In this document: one piece after another, positions 17,188-26,568 of the stretch
Numbering within the stretch: position 1 is the stretch's first letter
How the letters are laid out: every line of letters begins with the position of its first letter
Source of the DNA: Bilophila wadsworthia ATCC 49260
GTDB lineage: Bacteria > Desulfobacterota > Desulfovibrionia > Desulfovibrionales > Desulfovibrionaceae
Direction of reading: 5' to 3'
NCBI RefSeq assembly: GCF_000701705.1
Contig: NZ_JNJP01000016.1
Coordinates: 3,776-67,775 of the forward strand
DNA length: 64,000 nt
Notes under the pieces: generated by a model
What the model was told of the DNA's origin: nothing
Databases searched by the model: none
Seen by the model: the letters and a program-made list of their open reading frames with translations, nothing else
Made by a program: the position numbers and the translations under genes

Positions 17188-17230
17188 GGCAGACATACGC
17201 CCGCCGGGATCGACGGAACGCATGTCTGCC
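17188..17230 (-). terminator. Hairpin between yajC and secD
   Basis: GGCAGACAT (17188-17196) pairs with ATGTCTGCC (17222-17230) around a 25-base loop; on the minus strand the stem is followed by a T-rich TTTCTTCATTTT. It could be a partial terminator giving more YajC than SecD. Confidence 0.5.
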
Positions 17231-17246
17231 GGCAAAGCAAAAGAAC

Positions 17247-17588
17247 CTACTTCTCTTCCTTCACGGCCTTGGAACGGGGATCCATCACGCTCACGACATA
17301 GGCGCGGCCGAGGCTTACCGTGGTGCTGCCGAGATCAATGGAGAGGATGTCGCCGTCGATGTCCACGACACGACCCACGAGGCCGCCGGTGGTCAGGACC
17401 TGATCACCCTTCTTCAGAGCTTCCAGCATGGCTTTATGCTGCTTGGCGCGTTTCTGCTGGGGACGGATGAGCAGGAAGTAGAAGATGGCGAGCATGGCGA
17501 TAAGAGGAACAAACTGCATGAGGGCGTCAGCGCCGCCAGCCTGACCGGCACCGGCCGTACCCATCGCATGAGCAACAGAAGCAAACAT
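17247..17588 (-). CDS. yajC: YajC, preprotein translocase accessory subunit
   Basis: A 113-aa protein with one membrane segment near 25-43 (FVPLIAMLAIFYFLLIRP), the invariant RPQQKRAKQH that follows it, and the small cytoplasmic domain with GDQVLTTGGLVGRV. YajC binds SecDF and promotes export. It is the first gene of yajC-secD-secF. Upstream on the minus strand there is a reasonable sigma-70 promoter (TTGCCA, then TAGTAT 17 bases later, around 17660-17690). Confidence 0.95.
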   Translation of the reverse strand: MFASVAHAMGTAGAGQAGGADALMQFVPLIAMLAIFYFLLIRPQQKRAKQHKAMLEALKKGDQVLTTGGLVGRVVDIDGDILSIDLGSTTVSLGRAYVVSVMDPRSKAVKEEK

Positions 17589-17719
17589 GAGGCCTCCTGG
17601 GGCAAAAAGGGGTTAAAGACATAGTGAAAGAAGGCCCATAATTACGGCTAGGGCCACAAAATCCATATACTATAGCGTCTATCCAAGCTTGGCAAGTACG
17701 GAAATCCCCGCAGCACAAG

Positions 17720-18334
17720 CTATTCGGGCTTGCCGGACACCGTTTTTTCAAACGCCCCCGACTTCCAGATATAACGCACAGATTTGGCTACAGGCACGTC
17801 GACGAGGCCCGCAGGCCCCCAGAAGAGCGGCCGTACATCCAATCCGTCATCTTCAAGGCAGAACATGAACGCCGGGGAAACATCCGCCGCAAGCCGCTGC
17901 CCTGAGGCCAAAAAATCGGAAAGCTGCGGGTCATCCGGCGGATTGGCCGGCACGAATCCACCGGTGGCGTCTTCCTGCCAGAGCTCAAGGGCGCACATGG
18001 CGCCCCCGTCCGTCCCTAGTGCGGCAAGCAGCCTGTCCCCTCCCCGGAAGACACGCAGCCCCACCCGCGTCTCGCCAAAAGGCCGCGATACCAGTACGAG
18101 GCGATCGGCGTCGAACCGCTCCACCTCCCAAAATTCGCTTGCCCCCTGCTCGATCAGCCGGAGCTTTTCATCTTCGGAAAGGCCTTCCGGCGTATTTTCA
18201 AACAAGGTGATCGGCAACTGGGCAAAAATATCCAACGCCGTCAGTTCCCGCGCCTGCACGGACCGCGCCGACAGCAAGAGACAGGCCGCGCACAGCAGCA
18301 TCCAGAATCCGTCTTTCATTTTCCGCTCCGTCAT
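17720..18334 (-). CDS. Exported protein, unknown function, translationally coupled to an Rrf2 regulator
   Basis: A 204-aa protein read from ATG 18334, which overlaps the stop of the Rrf2 gene as ATGA (18331-18334), a sign of coupled translation. Residues 1-29 are a signal peptide with core FWMLLCAACLLLSARS ending in VQA. The mature protein is acidic with no further membrane segment and no motif I recognise; RLVLVSRPFGETRVGLRVF and the WGPAGL region look like beta-structure. Because it shares an operon with the Rrf2 regulator and metA/metY, a link with sulfur or redox sensing is possible but is not shown. Confidence 0.75.
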   Translation of the reverse strand: MTERKMKDGFWMLLCAACLLLSARSVQARELTALDIFAQLPITLFENTPEGLSEDEKLRLIEQGASEFWEVERFDADRLVLVSRPFGETRVGLRVFRGGDRLLAALGTDGGAMCALELWQEDATGGFVPANPPDDPQLSDFLASGQRLAADVSPAFMFCLEDDGLDVRPLFWGPAGLVDVPVAKSVRYIWKSGAFEKTVSGKPE

Positions 18335-18837
18335 GCGTTCCCCCCGCCCTCCGGCGGCGTCCGATGCAACGCATGAAAGCACGCCGGACCATCCATATCC
18401 ACAGGAAAAGTGCCTTTTTCCGTTTTCAGGGCCCGTTCCCGCTCGACAAAACGGGCGAGCGTCATGCCCTTGAGAAACATCCGCATGTGATCATCCAGCT
18501 CCCGCCAGAACCATCTTGTGGGGCAGACGCCTTCCCGTTCGCAGCTTTTTGCCCCGTGCAGGCATTCCACCGGAGAAATGTGCCCTTCCAAACGCTCGAA
18601 GACCTCGTCCATACGGATGGCGTCCGGGGATTTCGCAAGCGCATACCCTCCCTTGGCCCCGCGTGCGGAACGCAAAATACCCGCAGGGCGCAAGACGCGT
18701 ACGATCTGCTCGAGATACTTGACGGAAACGCCTTCCTCGCGGGCGATTTCCGCCAACTGGACACAGGACCCCGCAGGCCGTCCCGCCAAATTGATCAAAA
18801 AACGGAGCCCGTATCGGGTGCGAGTCGAATAACGCAT
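18331..18837 (-). CDS. Rrf2-family transcriptional regulator with putative Fe-S cysteines
   Basis: A 168-aa winged-helix regulator. The N-terminus (MRYSTRTRYGLRFLINLA) and the recognition region with SVKYLEQIVRVLR are typical of Rrf2/IscR/CymR. Three cysteines, C92, C99 and C105, match the position and near-spacing of the IscR cluster ligands, so it probably senses iron-sulfur status or a thiol signal. The C-terminal 30 residues extend beyond a minimal Rrf2 protein. It lies 36 bases after metY and overlaps the next gene by ATGA. Control of the metA-metY operon is a reasonable but unproven inference. Confidence 0.9.
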   Translation of the reverse strand: MRYSTRTRYGLRFLINLAGRPAGSCVQLAEIAREEGVSVKYLEQIVRVLRPAGILRSARGAKGGYALAKSPDAIRMDEVFERLEGHISPVECLHGAKSCEREGVCPTRWFWRELDDHMRMFLKGMTLARFVERERALKTEKGTFPVDMDGPACFHALHRTPPEGGGNA

Positions 18838-18873
18838 GCTTTCCCCCTAAAGGACCACACCCTCCGGATCGGC

Positions 18874-20151
18874 TCAGATCTCTCCAAGAGCCTGATCGAG
18901 ATCCTCAAGAATGTCGTCGATGTGTTCGATACCGATGGACAACCGGATCAGTTCCGGCGGCAATCCCGCGTCACGCTGCTGTTCTTCGCTGAGCTGCGCG
19001 TGACTTGTGCTCGCTGGATGGAGCGCAAGGCTCTTGGCATCGCCCACGTTGGCGAGATGCGAAAAGAGGCCGAGTTTTTCGATGAACCGCTGGCCAGCAG
19101 GCTGGCCTCCCTGAATCCCGAAAACGACCATGCCCCCGAACCCGTTGCGCAGCATACGGCAAGCCGCGGCATGGGCGGGATCGTCGGGCAGCCCCGGATA
19201 GCGGACCCACGCCACTTTCGGGTGCTGCTTGAGATGATAGGCGACCTTCAGCGCATTGGCGCAGTGCCGCTCCATGCGCAGCGGCAGGGTTTCCAGCCCC
19301 TGCAGGATCATCCACGCATTGTCCGGCGAAATGCAGGCCCCAAGATTCCGCAGGGGGACCAGCCGCATCCGCGTGATGAACGGCGGATACCCTTCCGGCA
19401 GATCATATCCCCATCGCAAGTAATGATAACTGGCATCGGGCTCGACGTACAGAGAGAAACGGCTGTCCGTCCAGTCAAATGTACCGCCGTCCACGACGAT
19501 GCCGCCGAGAGCCGTGCCGTGCCCCCCAAGCCATTTCGTCAATGAATGCACTACAATATCAGCACCATGCTCAAAAGGCCGAAGCAGATACGGCGTGGCG
19601 AAGGTCGCGTCCACAACCAGGGGCAGCCCATGCCGCTTGGCGATGGCGGATACCGCATCCAGATCCGCGACGTCCAGCGCGGGGTTGCCGATGGCCTCCA
19701 CGTACAAGGCGCGCGTCCGCCCGTTGACGGCGGCTTCCATCTTGTCAAAATCCTGCGGCTTCACGAAGCGTGTGGTGATCCCGAACTGGGGCAGGATGTC
19801 GTTGAACAGGGTGAACGTTCCGCCGTACAGGTTGTTCGCCGAGACGATTTCGTCCCCCTGCTTCGCCAGATTGACGATCGTCGAAAAAATGGCGGACGTA
19901 CCCGACGCCGAAGCCAACGCCCCGACACCGCCCTCCAACAGGCTCATACGTTCTTCCAGCATGGCCTGCGTGGGGTTGCCGAGCCGCCCGTAGACATTCC
20001 CCTGTTCGGCAAGGCCAAAAAGTTTGGCGGCGTGCTCCGCGCTCTTGAAGAGGTAGCTGCTGGTCCGGTAGACCGGGACTCCCCTCGACAGCGTCGTAGG
20101 ATCAGGATGTTGCCCGCCATGAACGGCGAGCGTTTCAAAACGGATAGGCAT
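18874..20151 (-). CDS. metY: O-acetylhomoserine sulfhydrylase (aminocarboxypropyltransferase)
   Basis: A 425-aa PLP enzyme of the Cys/Met metabolism family. The start is ATG 20151 with GGAGG six bases before it; the upstream in-frame extension is leader sequence. PLP-binding features: SASGTSAIFS near 81-90 and the Schiff-base lysine K206 in SLTKWLGGHG. The length (about 425, longer than the 380-400 of cystathionine enzymes) and the GNPTQAMLEERMSLLEGG stretch favour MetY. It makes homocysteine from O-acetylhomoserine and sulfide, fitting a sulfide-producing organism. metA lies upstream and an Rrf2 regulator downstream. Confidence 0.93.
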   Translation of the reverse strand: MPIRFETLAVHGGQHPDPTTLSRGVPVYRTSSYLFKSAEHAAKLFGLAEQGNVYGRLGNPTQAMLEERMSLLEGGVGALASASGTSAIFSTIVNLAKQGDEIVSANNLYGGTFTLFNDILPQFGITTRFVKPQDFDKMEAAVNGRTRALYVEAIGNPALDVADLDAVSAIAKRHGLPLVVDATFATPYLLRPFEHGADIVVHSLTKWLGGHGTALGGIVVDGGTFDWTDSRFSLYVEPDASYHYLRWGYDLPEGYPPFITRMRLVPLRNLGACISPDNAWMILQGLETLPLRMERHCANALKVAYHLKQHPKVAWVRYPGLPDDPAHAAACRMLRNGFGGMVVFGIQGGQPAGQRFIEKLGLFSHLANVGDAKSLALHPASTSHAQLSEEQQRDAGLPPELIRLSIGIEHIDDILEDLDQALGEI

Positions 20152-20459
20152 TATTGTCCTCCGTACCCGGCACAAGGCCGGAACCGTCGTTTCGGGAAAA
20201 TGTCCTGAGGCGGCCCTCCCCGGGCCCCCGCGCATACCGGGCGGCATCCTCCCCTTGGAGAGGATCTCCGTACCTATTCCTCAAATGGCTTCGGATGCGT
20301 CCCGGCCTGAAAGCCGTTTCCGCATCCAGCCGCCCCCGGAGCCCCCGGCTCGGAAACACTCCGCGCAGCGCCTTTCACTGATTCCGCATATGGGACGCCG
20401 AAGCGTCAAGCCTATCCCGTACCCCAGCGTGAATGCCCCGTTTTTTTCCGAGGGCGGAC
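20152..20459 (-). promoter_or_regulatory. Structured spacer between metA and metY
   Basis: About 308 bases with no gene but clear potential RNA structure on the minus strand. One hairpin pairs GGATGCG with CGCATCC (plus-strand 20293-20299 and 20321-20327) and has a nested CGGC/GCCG stem. A second pairs ATCCTCTCC with GGGGAGGAT (plus-strand about 20246-20265). The TCCTC of this second stem is also complementary to the metY ribosome site GGAGGA. No SAM riboswitch consensus was recognised. Confidence 0.4.
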
Positions 20460-21389
20460 TTAATCCCTGTCTGTGGGGATATCGTCAAGGCGGTATGGCG
20501 TCGCCTGATACACGCAATAGTTCAACCAGTTGGAATAGAACAAATGGGCATGGGCCCGCCAGCTGACCAGCGGGGGCCGTGTCGCATCGTCACCGGGGTA
20601 GTAATGTGCCGGAGGCGCGATCTCCATCCCCTTGGCCACATCCCGCCGATACTCCGCATCCAGCGTATCCCGGTCGTACTCAAGATGCCCTGTGATGAAC
20701 ATGCTCCGCCCGTCGAGCGTACCGGCCACAAGCACCCCGGCCTCATCCGACTCGGCCAGAATCTCCAGCGTGGGGATCTTGGCAATGTCTTCGCCCCGGA
20801 CCTCAGTGTGCCGGGAATGCGGCGCATGGAACACATCGTCGAATCCCCGGAACAGCTGATTCGTGGGATCATTGATGGTGTGGCTGAAAATACCGGAAAG
20901 CTTGCGCGGAAGCCCGTACTTCGGGATGCCGTAATGATGGTACAGACCCGCTTGCGCTCCCCAACATATATACAACGTAGCGTGCACGTGCTTTTTCGCA
21001 TAGTCCATGATGCCGACGAGCTCGTCCCAGTAGTCGACTTCCTCAAAGGCGAGCTGTTCCACCGGCGCGCCGGTGATGATCATGCCGTCGAACGAGCTGT
21101 CGCGCACCTGAGAAAACGTCTTATAGAAACGCTCAAGATGCTGCGGCGCGGTATTTTTGGATTCGTGCCCCTCAGCCCGCAGAAGCGTCACGTTCACTTG
21201 CAGGGGCGTATTGCCGAGCAGGCGCAGCAACTGCGTTTCCGTGGCGATCTTGGTCGGCATCAGGTTAACGATGGCAATCTCCAGAGGCCGGATGTCCTGA
21301 CGGTTGGCGCGGCCTTCCGTCATGACAAAAATGTTTTCGCCTTCCAGTATCGGGCGGGCAGGCAAATCTTCAGGAATCTTAATGGGCAC
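20460..21389 (-). CDS. metA: MetA-family homoserine O-acyltransferase, predicted acetyl-CoA-specific
   Basis: A 309-aa enzyme. The start is GTG 21389 (AAGGAG eight bases upstream), giving the family N-terminus MPIKIP; the upstream GTG at 21398 abuts the ribosome site. Catalytic residues fall at the canonical positions: C142 (ICWGAQAG), H235 and E237 (TGHLEY). Position 111, known to set acyl-CoA choice in this family, is Glu (GAPVEQ), the residue linked to acetyl-CoA use, whereas succinyl-type enzymes have Gly or Leu there. The product should therefore be O-acetylhomoserine, the substrate of the neighbouring MetY. Annotation pipelines commonly call it a succinyltransferase. Confidence 0.93.
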   Translation of the reverse strand: MPIKIPEDLPARPILEGENIFVMTEGRANRQDIRPLEIAIVNLMPTKIATETQLLRLLGNTPLQVNVTLLRAEGHESKNTAPQHLERFYKTFSQVRDSSFDGMIITGAPVEQLAFEEVDYWDELVGIMDYAKKHVHATLYICWGAQAGLYHHYGIPKYGLPRKLSGIFSHTINDPTNQLFRGFDDVFHAPHSRHTEVRGEDIAKIPTLEILAESDEAGVLVAGTLDGRSMFITGHLEYDRDTLDAEYRRDVAKGMEIAPPAHYYPGDDATRPPLVSWRAHAHLFYSNWLNYCVYQATPYRLDDIPTDRD

Positions 21390-21489
21390 GGGAAACACTC
21401 CTTCGCGGCGATAAAGGTACGCCGACTTCCCTACTCAATTGATATGGATTCTGTCAAGCCGGGCAATCGGTCGCCGATTTCTACCCTAT

Positions 21490-21505
21490 TTGCCAAACTT
21501 GGCAA
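21490..21505. promoter_or_regulatory. Palindrome TTGCCAAACTTGGCAA between metA and tupA
   Basis: Perfect 7-bp inverted repeat TTGCCAA-AC-TTGGCAA in the divergent region, ending 18 bases before the tupA -35 box. It is a candidate operator for either gene. Confidence 0.55.
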
Positions 21506-21523
21506 TCCCGTTACGCACCCTCC

Positions 21524-21552
21524 TTGATTTTATATGCAAGGCGGAGCATACT
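21524..21552 (+). promoter_or_regulatory. Sigma-70-type promoter of tupA
   Basis: TTGATT (21524-21529) and CATACT (21547-21552) are separated by 17 bases and lie about 65 bases before the tupA start. Confidence 0.5.
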
Positions 21553-21617
21553 CGGAACGATTATATTCAAATTCGTGTCTGCCGTAAGGCACAACCTTTT
21601 GTAAGGAGCGTTTTTCA

Positions 21618-22442
21618 ATGCGTCTGCTCAGAGCTTTCCTCGTCCTTTCCCTTCTGCTGCTGCCCCAGATGGCCAACGCCGAAACCTTGATGATGGCGAC
21701 CACCACCAGCACGCAGGATACCGGCCTTCTGGAATATCTCCAGCCCATCTTCAAAAAGGACACGGGCATCGATCTGAAATGGATTTCCGTAGGCACGGGC
21801 AAAGCCCTCGCCCACGGCAAGGACTGCGACGTCGACGTGCTGCTCGTACACGCCCCCGCCCTTGAGGAAAAGTTCGTGGCCGACGGCTTCGGCGTGGACC
21901 GCCATCAGGTGATGTACAACGACTTCGTGCTGATCGGACCCGCCGCCGACCCGGCCGGCGTCAAGGGCAAAGACATCCCCACCGCCCTGAAGACCTTCGC
22001 CGAAAAGAAGATCCCCTTCGTGAGCCGCGGCGACAACTTCGGCACGCACAACACCGAAAAGCAGCTGTGGAAAGTCGCCGGCATGGAAGTGCCCGGCAAG
22101 GACGCCACGTGGTACATTGACGCCGGCCAGGGCATGATGGCCACCATCCGCATCGCCGCCGAAAAAGACGGCTACACCGTGACCGACCGCGGCACCTACA
22201 TCAAGTACAATGCCGCCGCCAAGGGCGATGCGCCCCTGAAGATCCTCGTCGAAGGCGACAAGGCCCTCCTGAACCAGTACAGCGTCATGATGGTCAACCC
22301 CGCCAAGTGCCCGAAGGTCAAGCAGGAAGCCGCCAAGAAGTTCATCAACTGGTGGATCAGCCCCAATACCCAGAAGGCCATCGCCAGCTTCCAGCTTGAA
22401 GGCAAGCAACTCTTCTTCCCCAACGCCAAGGCCGGAAAATAG
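21618..22442 (+). CDS. tupA: Tungstate ABC transporter substrate-binding protein TupA
   Basis: A 274-aa periplasmic binding protein. A signal peptide (1-21, ending in ANA) precedes the TupA signature MMATTTSTQDTGLLE; later SRGDNFGTHNTEK and WYIDAGQGM, which contribute oxyanion-binding residues in the family, are also present. TupA binds tungstate tightly and selectively and is common in sulfate reducers with tungsten enzymes. AAGGAG lies ten bases before the ATG. The permease and ATPase genes (tupB, tupC) are not next to it: two repeat copies and an opposing TRAP operon follow, so they must lie elsewhere or be absent. Confidence 0.93.
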   Translation: MRLLRAFLVLSLLLLPQMANAETLMMATTTSTQDTGLLEYLQPIFKKDTGIDLKWISVGTGKALAHGKDCDVDVLLVHAPALEEKFVADGFGVDRHQVMYNDFVLIGPAADPAGVKGKDIPTALKTFAEKKIPFVSRGDNFGTHNTEKQLWKVAGMEVPGKDATWYIDAGQGMMATIRIAAEKDGYTVTDRGTYIKYNAAAKGDAPLKILVEGDKALLNQYSVMMVNPAKCPKVKQEAAKKFINWWISPNTQKAIASFQLEGKQLFFPNAKAGK

Positions 22443-22460
22443 CCTCGATTGATTTTGAAT

Positions 22461-22547
22461 GGGCGGAGCATCGGGGAAAGGAGAGAAAAGCCTTCTGAAG
22501 GAAGGGGGGAGCCCCCCACGCTTTCCCTCCCTTCCCCAATTCCGCCA
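22461..22547. repeat. Intergenic hairpin element, copy d
   Basis: Begins 18 bases after tupA. Outer arms around GGCGGAG/CTCCGCC-like sequence (22462-22490 with 22521-22546) enclose an inner GGGGGG/CCCCCC stem. It is an imperfect member of the family. Confidence 0.6.
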
Positions 22548-22729
22548 GTGCGCCCCTCTCTTTCCGCCAAGCGTTTATACTTACCGAATCCCTTCCCCCG
22601 CATCCCTTGAAGCCCCTTTCTCTTCAAAGACACATTTCATGGAGAACGGGGTTCTCGGCCTTGGAACATTTCAAAACGGAACTGTTCCATTTTCCGTGTA
22701 TCCCCCTGATCTTCTTCCTTTCCGCTGAA

Positions 22730-22860
22730 CCGAACTCCCGTCGCGCGGCCTCCCCACCAGTCAAAAGCCTTTGAAAGGAGATAGGAGGGGGCCGGGGTAG
22801 GGAAGAGGGAAGCTTCTCTCAGAAAGTTTCCCTCCCCCGCTCTCCCTCTCCTCCCCCCTC
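22730..22860. repeat. Intergenic hairpin element, copy e (inverted orientation)
   Basis: Contains the conserved tail CCTCCCCACCAGTCAAAAGC followed by CTTTGAAAGG (22749-22778), then AGGAGGGGGCCGGGGTAGGG and an imperfect hairpin. Tail orientation matches copy b. Between copies d and e (22548-22729) I see nothing else that I can name. Confidence 0.75.
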
Positions 22861-22869
22861 CACGCACAA

Positions 22870-22902
22870 AAAAAGGGAGCCCCCGCAAGGGACTCCCTTT
22901 TT
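22870..22902 (-). terminator. Terminator at the 3' end of the first TRAP operon
   Basis: AAAAAGGGAG (22870-22879) pairs with CTCCCTTTTT (22893-22902), with extra pairing inside. A/T runs on both sides allow it to serve both strands. Confidence 0.85.
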
Positions 22903-22929
22903 CCACAGGTAAAACTGCCAGAGAAACGC

Positions 22930-24795
22930 TTAGTGGGGGCCGCCCACCAGAATCAGCGGAACTTCAGGGATATAGGTACAAATGAGCAGGACGATAAGCA
23001 TCAGGGCGATCATGGGCAGAGCCTGACTGGCGATGTTCTCGAGCTTCGCCTTGGCGACGCCGCTGGCCACGAAGAGGTTTACACCCACGGGCGGCGTGAT
23101 GAAGCCGATGGCAAGGTTGACCACAATGATGACGCCGAAGTGCAGCGGCGATACGCCCACGCCCGTCACGATGGGCAGCAGGATGGGAACGAGGATAACG
23201 ATAGCCGCCAACGCTTCCATGAACGTGCCGACGATGAGCAAAAGCACGTTGATGAGCATCAGGATGACGATCTTGTTCTCGGAGAAGCTCAGGATGGCCC
23301 GGGCCACAGTGCCGGGCACGTCTTCGATGGTCATGATGTTCCCGAACAGGGTCGCCATGGCCATCAGCACGATAATGACGGCGGAAGTCTCGCAGGACTC
23401 AATGCACGAGTTGATAAGGCACTTGAAATCCATTTCCTTATACAGGAACAGGCCCACGATCAGACCGTAGAAGGCGGCGATGGCCGCGGCTTCGGTCGGG
23501 GTCATGATGCCGCCGTAGATGCCGCCGAGCACGATGACCGGAACCATGAGCGCCCACTTGGCGTCCCAAGCCGCGTGCATGAGGGTCCGTGCATTGCGGA
23601 CCTTTTCCTGACCGCGCCACCCCTTCTTGCGGGAATACCAATAACAGTAGCTCATAAGCACGATGCCCACCATGATGCCGGGCACGATACCGCTCATGAA
23701 CAGGTCGCCGATGGAGACCTGCGCGGAAATGCCGTACACCACAAAGGGGTTGCTCGGAGGGATCATGACGCCCACGCAACCGGCGGCCGCAACGAGGGCG
23801 GCGGAAAAATACTTGTCGTAACCGCGCTCCACCATCGCGGGGATGGTGAGCGCGCCGATGGCCGCCACGGTGGCGGGGCCGGAACCGGAGATCGCGCCGA
23901 AGAACATGCAGGTCACAATGGCGGTGAGGCCGATACCGCCATAGGTGCCGCCGACGATTTCGTCAGCAAGGGACAGCAGACGGTGGGAAAGCCCGCCCGC
24001 GCCCATGAATACACCCGCCGCGATAAAGAACGGGATAGCCATAATGGGGAAGCTGTCGATGGACGTAAAGGCCACCTGAGCCATGTATTCGATAGGGAGG
24101 GTGTCCGCGCAGATGATGGTCGCCAGCGTGGACAGGCCGAGGCTGATGGCCACGGGCACGCCGATGGCGCACAGCACGATGAAATAACCGAACAACGCGG
24201 GCAGCGGTTCGATGTAGTCACAGAAAATGACCGGCGAAGCGATGACGAAAACCGCTATGAGGCCGATCAGGGTATCCACCAACCCGCAAACCTTGACTTG
24301 CTTGTAGAGAGACTGGAGCAGGCGGAAACACATGAGCCCGAAGCCGAAAGGCAGGATCAGATAAGGGATGAGGAAGGGGATGCGCAGGGCCGTGGTATGC
24401 TGCGGGTATTCCTGCAGCCGTTCGATCTGGCCCCAGCCGTAGTAGGCGATGGTGGCCGTCAGGATGAAGAACAGCACCTCGACCACGATCCAGCTGATCT
24501 GCTGCAAGCGCGGGGGCAGATGATCGTAGAGCATGTCCACCCGGATGGACGAACGCTTTTTGATGGCGACGCTCAGGGCGAGGTAGGAAATCCAAATAAA
24601 GATGTAGCGGGAAAGCTCTTCAGTCCATACGGCGGCACCGGCGCGCTCAATGAACTGCGTGATGATGTAACGGTAAATAACCTGCCATGTGATGAACAGG
24701 GTAATGGACAGCAGGCCGGTGACGAGGAACATCTTCTCAAAGTTTTCGTCGAGCCAGTGCAGTACGCCCTGCTTGGAAGCGTTGGTCTTTTCCAT
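22930..24795 (-). CDS. TRAP transporter fused permease (DctQM)
   Basis: A 621-aa membrane protein read from ATG 24795 (AGGAA seven bases upstream). It is a natural fusion: residues 1-180 are the small DctQ-type subunit with four membrane segments (LSITLFITWQVIYRYI near the start), and about 190-621 are the large DctM subunit with about twelve segments, including GSGPATVAAIGALTIPAM and GCVGVMIPPSNP. Such fusions are a known TRAP variant. It imports an organic acid or related anion with sodium. The dctP gene lies 75 bases upstream, separated by a terminator-like hairpin. The substrate is unknown. Confidence 0.95.
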   Translation of the reverse strand: MEKTNASKQGVLHWLDENFEKMFLVTGLLSITLFITWQVIYRYIITQFIERAGAAVWTEELSRYIFIWISYLALSVAIKKRSSIRVDMLYDHLPPRLQQISWIVVEVLFFILTATIAYYGWGQIERLQEYPQHTTALRIPFLIPYLILPFGFGLMCFRLLQSLYKQVKVCGLVDTLIGLIAVFVIASPVIFCDYIEPLPALFGYFIVLCAIGVPVAISLGLSTLATIICADTLPIEYMAQVAFTSIDSFPIMAIPFFIAAGVFMGAGGLSHRLLSLADEIVGGTYGGIGLTAIVTCMFFGAISGSGPATVAAIGALTIPAMVERGYDKYFSAALVAAAGCVGVMIPPSNPFVVYGISAQVSIGDLFMSGIVPGIMVGIVLMSYCYWYSRKKGWRGQEKVRNARTLMHAAWDAKWALMVPVIVLGGIYGGIMTPTEAAAIAAFYGLIVGLFLYKEMDFKCLINSCIESCETSAVIIVLMAMATLFGNIMTIEDVPGTVARAILSFSENKIVILMLINVLLLIVGTFMEALAAIVILVPILLPIVTGVGVSPLHFGVIIVVNLAIGFITPPVGVNLFVASGVAKAKLENIASQALPMIALMLIVLLICTYIPEVPLILVGGPH

Positions 24796-24810
24796 GCGAG
24801 ATTCCTGTGG

Positions 24811-24857
24811 TGTAAGAGAAAAAGAGCCGGCCTGCGGCAAGAACATGCCGCAGGCCG
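24811..24857 (-). terminator. Intercistronic attenuator between dctP and dctQM (first TRAP operon)
   Basis: CGGCCTGCGGCA (24828-24839) and TGCCGCAGGCCG (24846-24857) form a perfect 12-bp stem; on the minus strand it is followed by CTCTTTTTCTC. It should stop part of the transcripts after the binding-protein gene. Confidence 0.75.
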
Positions 24858-24870
24858 AGCATCAAAGGAC

Positions 24871-26509
<1,639 letters not shown>

Positions 26510-26544
26510 AAGGCCCATCGGCATAGCGAATGCCGATGGGCCTT
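26510..26544 (-). terminator. Terminator after the orphan ABC binding-protein gene
   Basis: A perfect 15-bp stem (26510-26524 with 26530-26544), five-base loop, followed on the minus strand by TTTATTTTG. Confidence 0.92.
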
Positions 26545-26568
26545 CAGTGTTCGTGGGCTTAGCAGCAA

